Part shown: piece by piece, positions 59,624 to 64,000 of the stretch
Layout: every line of letters starts with the position of its first letter
Position numbering within the stretch: the first letter of the stretch is position 1
From: Isoptericola sp044389085
GTDB lineage: Bacteria; Actinomycetota; Actinomycetes; Actinomycetales; Cellulomonadaceae
Assembly (NCBI RefSeq): GCF_044389085.1
Contig: NZ_JBIRXP010000009.1
Location: 54,047 to 118,046 of the forward strand
Length of the DNA: 64,000 bases
Direction of reading: 5' to 3'
Notes under the pieces: generated by a model
Seen by the model: the letters and a program-made list of their open reading frames with translations, nothing else
Databases searched by the model: none
What the model was told of the DNA's origin: nothing
Made by a program: the position numbers and the translations under genes

Positions 59624-60262
59624 ATGCCTCTCGTGCCGAGCAAGGACCCGCAGCTCGTGCTCCTGCGCCACGGCGAGACGGAGTGGAGCGTGAGCGGGCA
59701 GCACACGGGCCGTACCGACATCGCGCTGACCCCCGCCGGCGAGGAGCAGGCCCGCACCGCGGGCCGGGCCGTGGCGGGTATCGCCTTCGCCGCCGTCTAC
59801 ACGTCGCCGCTCGCGCGCGCCCGCCGGACGGCCGCGCTCGCCGGCCACCCGGACGCCGTCGTCGACCCGGACCTCGCCGAGTGGGACTACGGGCCGGTGG
59901 ACGGACGCACCAGTGCCGACGTCGGCGCCCTCCTGGGCCGCGAGTTCCAGATCTTCGACGACGGGGTCCGCGTGCTGGCGCCCGACCCCGCGCACGGCGA
60001 CGGGCGCCCCGGGGAGCTGCTGGAGGACGTCGCCGCCCGCGCCCGCCGGTTCGTGGAGCGCGCCGACGCGACCCTGCGGGACGGCGGGAACGTGCTCGCC
60101 GTGGCGCACGGGCACCTGCTGCGCGTGCTCGCGACCGCGTGGCTCGACGTCGACCCCCGGTTCGGGGCCCGCCTGGAGCTGGGGACCGCCGCGATCTGCC
60201 AGCTCGGGTACGGGCACGCGCTGCGCACCATCGAGGGCTGGAATCTTCCGCCGCACGTCTGA
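59624..60262 (+). CDS. Histidine phosphatase family protein (phosphoglycerate mutase-like)
   Basis: 212 residues. Phosphohistidine motif LVLLRHGETEWSVSGQHTGR, TDIALTPAGEEQARTAGRA, second His in VLAVAHGHLLRVLATAWL and the acid motif LAEWDYGPVDGRT. Family members are sugar phosphatases, acid phosphatases or mutases; the substrate is not assignable. Monocistronic, ahead of the PH-domain gene. Confidence 0.9.
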   Translation: MPLVPSKDPQLVLLRHGETEWSVSGQHTGRTDIALTPAGEEQARTAGRAVAGIAFAAVYTSPLARARRTAALAGHPDAVVDPDLAEWDYGPVDGRTSADVGALLGREFQIFDDGVRVLAPDPAHGDGRPGELLEDVAARARRFVERADATLRDGGNVLAVAHGHLLRVLATAWLDVDPRFGARLELGTAAICQLGYGHALRTIEGWNLPPHV

Positions 60263-60312
60263 GCACCCCGGACGCCGCGTCGTCCCGCCGTCTGCCCTGG
60301 TCGCGCGTCTGG

Positions 60313-60318
60313 CACGAT
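60313..60318 (+). promoter_or_regulatory. -10 box CACGAT, leaderless start of the PH-domain gene
   Basis: CACGAT, seven bases, then ATG 60326; an upstream in-frame ATG at 60317 overlaps the box and is therefore less likely. Confidence 0.55.
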
Positions 60319-60325
60319 GTGCGCC

Positions 60326-60859
60326 ATGGCGCTGAACGACGACGACCTCATCGACGGCGAGCGCGTCGTCATGGACCTGCACGAGCACGCGAAGGCCGTG
60401 GTGTGGCCGTTCCTGCTGCTGCTCGTGCTGCTGGTCGCCGCCGCGTCCACGTTCGTGATCACCATGGACGACGTGCTCCGCTGGGTCGTGCTCGGCCTGC
60501 TCGCCGTCGTCGCCGTCGTGTGGGTGCTCGTGCCCTGGCTAAAGTGGCGCACCACCTCGTGGACCGTCACCACCAGGCGCATCGCCATGCGGTCCGGCAT
60601 CGTCACGCGCGTGGGCCGGGACATCCCGCTCTACCGCATCAACGACGTCGCGCTCGAGAAGGACCTCCTGGACCGGCTGCTCGGTTGCGGCACCCTGCAG
60701 GTCTCCGACGCCACCGAGAAGGCCGGCATGGTGCTGCGCGACGTGCCCCGCGTCGAGCGCGTGCAGGTGCTGCTGCAGGAGCTGCTGCACGGCGCCGACG
60801 ACGGCTCGGACGACGGCGAGTGGCCGCCGACCGAGCCGCCGCGCGGGCGCCGGCGCTGA
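60326..60859 (+). CDS. PH domain-containing membrane protein (bPH2/YdbS-like)
   Basis: 177 residues. Two TM helices (about 27-46 and 51-70) followed by a bacterial PH domain: TTSWTVTTRRIAMRSGIVTR, VGRDIPLYRINDVALEKDLL, DRLLGCGTLQVSDATEKAGM and LRDVPRVERVQVLLQELLHG. Common in actinobacteria; function unclear. Its stop is one base from the convergent phosphoesterase stop. Confidence 0.9.
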   Translation: MALNDDDLIDGERVVMDLHEHAKAVVWPFLLLLVLLVAAASTFVITMDDVLRWVVLGLLAVVAVVWVLVPWLKWRTTSWTVTTRRIAMRSGIVTRVGRDIPLYRINDVALEKDLLDRLLGCGTLQVSDATEKAGMVLRDVPRVERVQVLLQELLHGADDGSDDGEWPPTEPPRGRRR

Positions 60860-60860
60860 G

Positions 60861-62087
60861 CTACCTGGTGCCGCGCGGCAGGGGCAGCGGCTCCATCCAC
60901 TGGTCGTCGGCCGTGAGGTCGATGCCGAACTCGGACGCGAAGCGCATGGTCGTGCCGACGAGCACGCCGTCCGCCTGCTCGCCGAGGCGGTACACGCGGG
61001 CGCCACGCAGCCGGTTGCGCTCGGCGCCGCTGAGCCCGTACGTGCCGAACCCGGTGTTGCCGGCGTAGCCCAGCAGGACGCCGTAGTAGTTGCCGGAGTA
61101 CGTGTTGACGTGGTCGTGCCCGCAGAAGATGCCCCGCACGTCGCCCCGGTGCTGGACCGCCGAGAACAGCCCCGAGTTGAACGGGCCCGGGCACTCCTCC
61201 TCGTTCCGCTCCCCCACGATCTGGTGGCGTGCCGCACCGCGCGCGTGGTCCGCGGCCGTGCGGCCGTCGACCGAGCCGAACCACATGAACCGGTACTCCC
61301 ACAGCGGGATGTGGATGAACATCAGCGACGGGATCGGGCGACGGTACCGCTTCTCCAGCTCGACCGACGTGCGGTAGTACCAGTCCACCTGGTCCATGCG
61401 CACCCAGTCCCACGTCGGGTAGCCGGTGAGGTCCTGGCCGTCGATCGTCCCGGGCGCGTACCGGCCCGAGTCGAGCAGCCAGACGTTGAAGGCCGGCTTC
61501 CCGTCGGTGCCGTCGATCAGCAGGTGCGAGTTGCCCTGGCCCGTGACGCCCTTCGCGGTCGGGCCGTTCACGTTGTGCCGGTAGGAGCGGTAGAACGCGA
61601 GCATCTGCGCCTCGTCCACGCCGCTCGTCGGCGTCGAGTCCTCGTCGTGGTTGCCGAACGTGATCGCCCAGGGGATGCCGCGCTCCTCCATCGGCTGCGT
61701 CACGTTGTTCATCGCCTGCCGCATCTCGAGCGGGGTGTCGCAGCCGCCGGTGATGTTGTCGCCGTTGAGGATCACCAGGTCCGGCGCCTCGTCGTCCAGC
61801 ACCGCGCGCATCAGCTCGAGCGTGCGCCGGTCGATCTTCTCGTCGTCCTGCGTGTCGTTGAACTGCACGATCGTGTAGGTGCCGTCCTTGCGGAAGCGGA
61901 GCCCCCGCGTGCGCCCCGCGCCCGGGGCCGCTGCGGCCGACGGCGCGGACGCGACGGCCGTGCCCGCCGCGCCCAGCCCGGTCAAGGTCATGAACGTGCG
62001 GCGGCCCAGCCCGCCGTCGGTCTGCTCGGTCGAGCCCTGGACGGCCGCGCTCGGCACGTCGACGTGCTCGCTCCGGTTCTCAGTCAT
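60861..62087 (-). CDS. Tat-exported metallophosphoesterase
   Basis: 408 residues. Twin-arginine signal GLGRRTFMTLTGLGAAGTAV. Calcineurin-like domain: TIVQFNDTQDDEK (first Asp; the usual DxH is DTQ), LVILNGDNITGG, TFGNHDEDS (GNHD), MFIHIPLWEY (His) and FCGHDHVNTY (GHDH). Similar to plant PAP-like/secreted actinobacterial phosphoesterases. Leaderless start: TACCTT, seven bases, ATG 62087. Probably hydrolyses phosphate esters outside the cell. Confidence 0.9.
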   Translation of the reverse strand: MTENRSEHVDVPSAAVQGSTEQTDGGLGRRTFMTLTGLGAAGTAVASAPSAAAAPGAGRTRGLRFRKDGTYTIVQFNDTQDDEKIDRRTLELMRAVLDDEAPDLVILNGDNITGGCDTPLEMRQAMNNVTQPMEERGIPWAITFGNHDEDSTPTSGVDEAQMLAFYRSYRHNVNGPTAKGVTGQGNSHLLIDGTDGKPAFNVWLLDSGRYAPGTIDGQDLTGYPTWDWVRMDQVDWYYRTSVELEKRYRRPIPSLMFIHIPLWEYRFMWFGSVDGRTAADHARGAARHQIVGERNEEECPGPFNSGLFSAVQHRGDVRGIFCGHDHVNTYSGNYYGVLLGYAGNTGFGTYGLSGAERNRLRGARVYRLGEQADGVLVGTTMRFASEFGIDLTADDQWMEPLPLPRGTR

Positions 62088-62094
62088 GCCCTGG

Positions 62095-62100
62095 AAGGTA
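62095..62100 (-). promoter_or_regulatory. -10 box TACCTT, leaderless start of the phosphoesterase
   Basis: Minus-strand TACCTT, seven bases (CCAGGGC), then ATG 62087. Confidence 0.55.
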
Positions 62101-62247
62101 GGAGCACCGGGAGAACGCCGGATCTCCAGGACGATGAACCTCCCGTGCACAGGTGTCGAACAGCACGGGGACGACCCGCACGGGGACCACCTGTACGGTG
62201 ACGTCCCCGACGAGCAGGCACGGCGATCGGCGGCCGCACCGCGCCGC

Positions 62248-63894
62248 TCAGAAGGGCGGTAACTCGTCCGGGTCGCGGCGCGACCGGTCGGAGCGTGACC
62301 GGTCGGAGCGTGACCGGTCGGAGCGTGGCCGGGCCGTGAGCCGCGGGTCCTGCGGGACGGGGTCACGGCCGAACCGGTGGCCGCTGGGGGCGGTCCAGGT
62401 GGTGCTCCCGGCGACCGGGTCGCGCGAGACCTGCCACCCACCGACGGTCTTGGCACGGTGGTGGGTCCGGCACAGGGCGTGCAGGTTGTCGCCGTGGGTC
62501 TGTGGTGCGTCCGACCGGGGGTCGAAGGGTTCGACATGGTCGAGGTCGGACGTCGCGGCGGGCACCCGGCAGCCCGGGAAGGTGCATGTGACGTCCCGGG
62601 CGACGACGGCCGCCCGCAGTGCCGCGCTCGGCCGGTACGAGCGGGACGTCAGATCCGTGAGCACCCCGCTCCCCGGGTCGGTGAAGAGGCGCTGCCAGAC
62701 GGCGTCCGGGTCGGAGGCCAGCGCCCGCGCCATCGACGCGGGGATCGGTCCGTGACCTGCCAGGATCGCGGGCAGGTCGTCGGAGCCGAGCAGGGTCGAC
62801 GCCGCCACCGTCACCCGGATCGCCCCGCGCGAGGCCCGGCCCGGCGGGATCGCGTTCCCGGCACGCCCGGCCGTTCCACCTGCGGCGGGCTGGCCGGCGG
62901 CGGGCTGGCCGGTGGTGGGCTGGTGGGTGGCAGGTAAGCCGGTGGCGGAGGCGAGCCGGCCGGTCACCAGGGCGGTAAGGGCGTCGGCGCGGCACTCGTC
63001 GAGCCGACGCGCCTCGCCCGGGGTGCGGCGCAGGGCGAGGCCGGCGTCGTCCACGGCGGCGAACGCGCGGGCGGCGTCGTCCGCCGGCAGGTACGCCGTG
63101 AGGTAGGCCATGGCGTCGTCCACGGGTTCGAGCCGGACGAAGCGCTCGGCGCGCGCCGCGCGGTGCCGCGCGGCCGTGCCCTCCGGGTCGGCCTCGATCT
63201 CCGCGCGGCGCATCCGCGCGCGGAGCTGCGGCACGGTGAGGTGCTCGGCGTCGGGCAGCACCCCGGCGACGACCTCGCGCCGGAGGTCGTCCGGCAGCCG
63301 GCCGGCGGAGATGAGCGCCTCCGCCTTGGGCCGGTCGACCGTGCCTGCGCCGAGCGCGTCCGCGACCTCGGGCAGCCGCGCGGTCCCGTGCGCCACCGTG
63401 ACGAGCTGGGCCGCCGCGTGCCGCGTCAGACCGAGCCGCGCGGCGACGGCATCAGCCACGAACTCGAGCCGCGACGAGCCGCGCGTGCGCTCCAGCATCT
63501 CGGCCAGCACGCGCGCCGAGCCTGCCTGCGCCCACGCGGCGACCCGCTCCCAGGCCGCGAGCACCTCGAGGATCGTGAAGTCGTCCAGCTCTGCCTCGTC
63601 CAGCGCCGCCAGCGTGCGCGCGAGGTCCGGGCCCGGCGCTGCGTCGTCCAGCACGGCGAGCAGCGGGCGGCCGTCACCAGGGCCGGGAGCACCACCGCGC
63701 GCGCTACCGGGATCGCGCCCGTCCACCCGGCCGATCGCGGCGGCGCCGCGTGCCGCACCGGCGCGCGGCTCCCCTGTCGCACCGCCATTGAGCGCAGCGC
63801 CGTCGAGCGCAGCGCCGTCGAGCACTCTGCCGTCACGCACCCTGTCGACGATCGCCCTCCCGTCGAGCACCGCGTGATCGAGCGACCAGCGCAC
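62248..63894 (-). CDS. DUF222 / HNH endonuclease (13E12-type)
   Basis: 548 residues. DUF222 helical domain (residues ~75-330: LDDFTILEVLAAWERVAAWA, AARLGLTRHAAAQLVTVAHG, AGRLPDDLRREVVAGVLPDA) and a C-terminal HNH nuclease: ARDVTCTFPGCRVPAATSDL, DHVEPFDPRS, THGDNLHALCRTHHRAKTVG. The Cys pairs bind structural zinc and DH is the HNH core. These multi-copy actinobacterial proteins (mycobacterial 13E12 type) have no firm role. Short repeats flank the domain: GQPAAGQPAAGG in the middle and (RSDRS)n at the end. GTG 63894 is the only start in this frame before the window edge. Confidence 0.88.
   Translation of the reverse strand: MRWSLDHAVLDGRAIVDRVRDGRVLDGAALDGAALNGGATGEPRAGAARGAAAIGRVDGRDPGSARGGAPGPGDGRPLLAVLDDAAPGPDLARTLAALDEAELDDFTILEVLAAWERVAAWAQAGSARVLAEMLERTRGSSRLEFVADAVAARLGLTRHAAAQLVTVAHGTARLPEVADALGAGTVDRPKAEALISAGRLPDDLRREVVAGVLPDAEHLTVPQLRARMRRAEIEADPEGTAARHRAARAERFVRLEPVDDAMAYLTAYLPADDAARAFAAVDDAGLALRRTPGEARRLDECRADALTALVTGRLASATGLPATHQPTTGQPAAGQPAAGGTAGRAGNAIPPGRASRGAIRVTVAASTLLGSDDLPAILAGHGPIPASMARALASDPDAVWQRLFTDPGSGVLTDLTSRSYRPSAALRAAVVARDVTCTFPGCRVPAATSDLDHVEPFDPRSDAPQTHGDNLHALCRTHHRAKTVGGWQVSRDPVAGSTTWTAPSGHRFGRDPVPQDPRLTARPRSDRSRSDRSRSDRSRRDPDELPPF
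62282..62326. repeat. Three tandem 15-bp repeats coding an Arg/Ser/Asp tail
   Basis: GACCGGTCGGAGCGT three times in a row without change, encoding RSDRS units at the C-terminus of the HNH protein; likely prone to copy-number change. Confidence 0.9.
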
Positions 63895-64000
63895 GTCGCC
63901 GACCGGGCCGCCGACACCGCGCGCCCGGGCGTCGCGCGTCGAGACTCCACCCGCGGATACCCGCGGGCACCGCGGGTCAGCAGAGTCAGCAGAGTCAGCC

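Noticed and set aside
63940..64000. CCGCGGG and CAGAGTCAG repeats at the window edge as a repeat array
   Set aside because: Only two or three short copies are visible before the sequence ends; too little to call.

Overview
The window is a 64-kb stretch of a very GC-rich actinobacterial chromosome. A secreted CBM2-GH6 cellulase, a DUF222-HNH nuclease, an actinobacterial PoxB and many start codons lying 6-8 bases after a -10 box (leaderless transcription) fit the Cellulomonadaceae/Promicromonosporaceae area of Micrococcales. The genus cannot be fixed from sequence alone, and no rRNA or tRNA gene was seen.

Layout. 1-5.1 kb: split transketolase pair under a MerR-type promoter, poxB, an aromatic/histidinol-phosphate aminotransferase, and an ATP-grasp gene whose end overlaps a 20-bp periodic repeat array; a poly-G/poly-C tract at 2740-2872 is probably a sequencing artefact. 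5.2-9.3 kb: holin-like membrane protein, secretion-associated alpha/beta hydrolase with a small helical partner, purB. 9.4-16.9 kb: GH6 cellulase, a PadR/membrane-protein operon flanked by two copies of a ~70-bp hairpin repeat, an XRE/MmyB regulator divergent from its likely SDR target, an M23 peptidase and a Tat-exported GHL10 glycosidase. 16.9-18.9 kb: a decayed SGNH-hydrolase gene and two unrecognised, less GC-rich genes, probably acquired. 19-25.7 kb: AbgT transporter divergent from an M20 amidohydrolase (p-aminobenzoyl-glutamate salvage), a secreted calcineurin-like phosphoesterase and a Tat-exported acetamidase/formamidase-like protein.

25.8-37.6 kb is a type I-E CRISPR-Cas locus on the minus strand: cas3, cas8e (casA), cas11 (casB), cas7e, cas5e, cas6e, cas1, cas2, a 67-bp leader, then 42 repeats and 41 spacers. 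Interference genes look intact and are translationally coupled. cas1 carries a one-base frameshift between its catalytic residues, and cas2 has an unusual ~64-residue basic tail that ends against a very short leader. A 25-bp palindrome sits inside a promoter with a perfect TTGACA -35 box directly in front of cas3, so the system is probably repressed by an unidentified regulator.

37.7-46.2 kb: pgm, a WYL regulator divergent from an NmrA-like reductase with a 25-bp palindrome between them, an HNH lipoprotein, a GNAT enzyme, a YczE-like membrane protein and two MFS transporters. 46.4-53.3 kb: two large repetitive secreted proteins, one with an LPTTG sortase motif and a 96-N assembly gap inside a repeat. 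53.4-64 kb: VIT1-type transporter with ferritin-like domain, RNase H, AlkA-like glycosylase, a 59-residue Cys-pair small protein next to a FrnE/DsbA oxidoreductase, an NfeD-flotillin operon, histidine phosphatase, PH-domain membrane protein, Tat-exported phosphoesterase and a DUF222-HNH nuclease.
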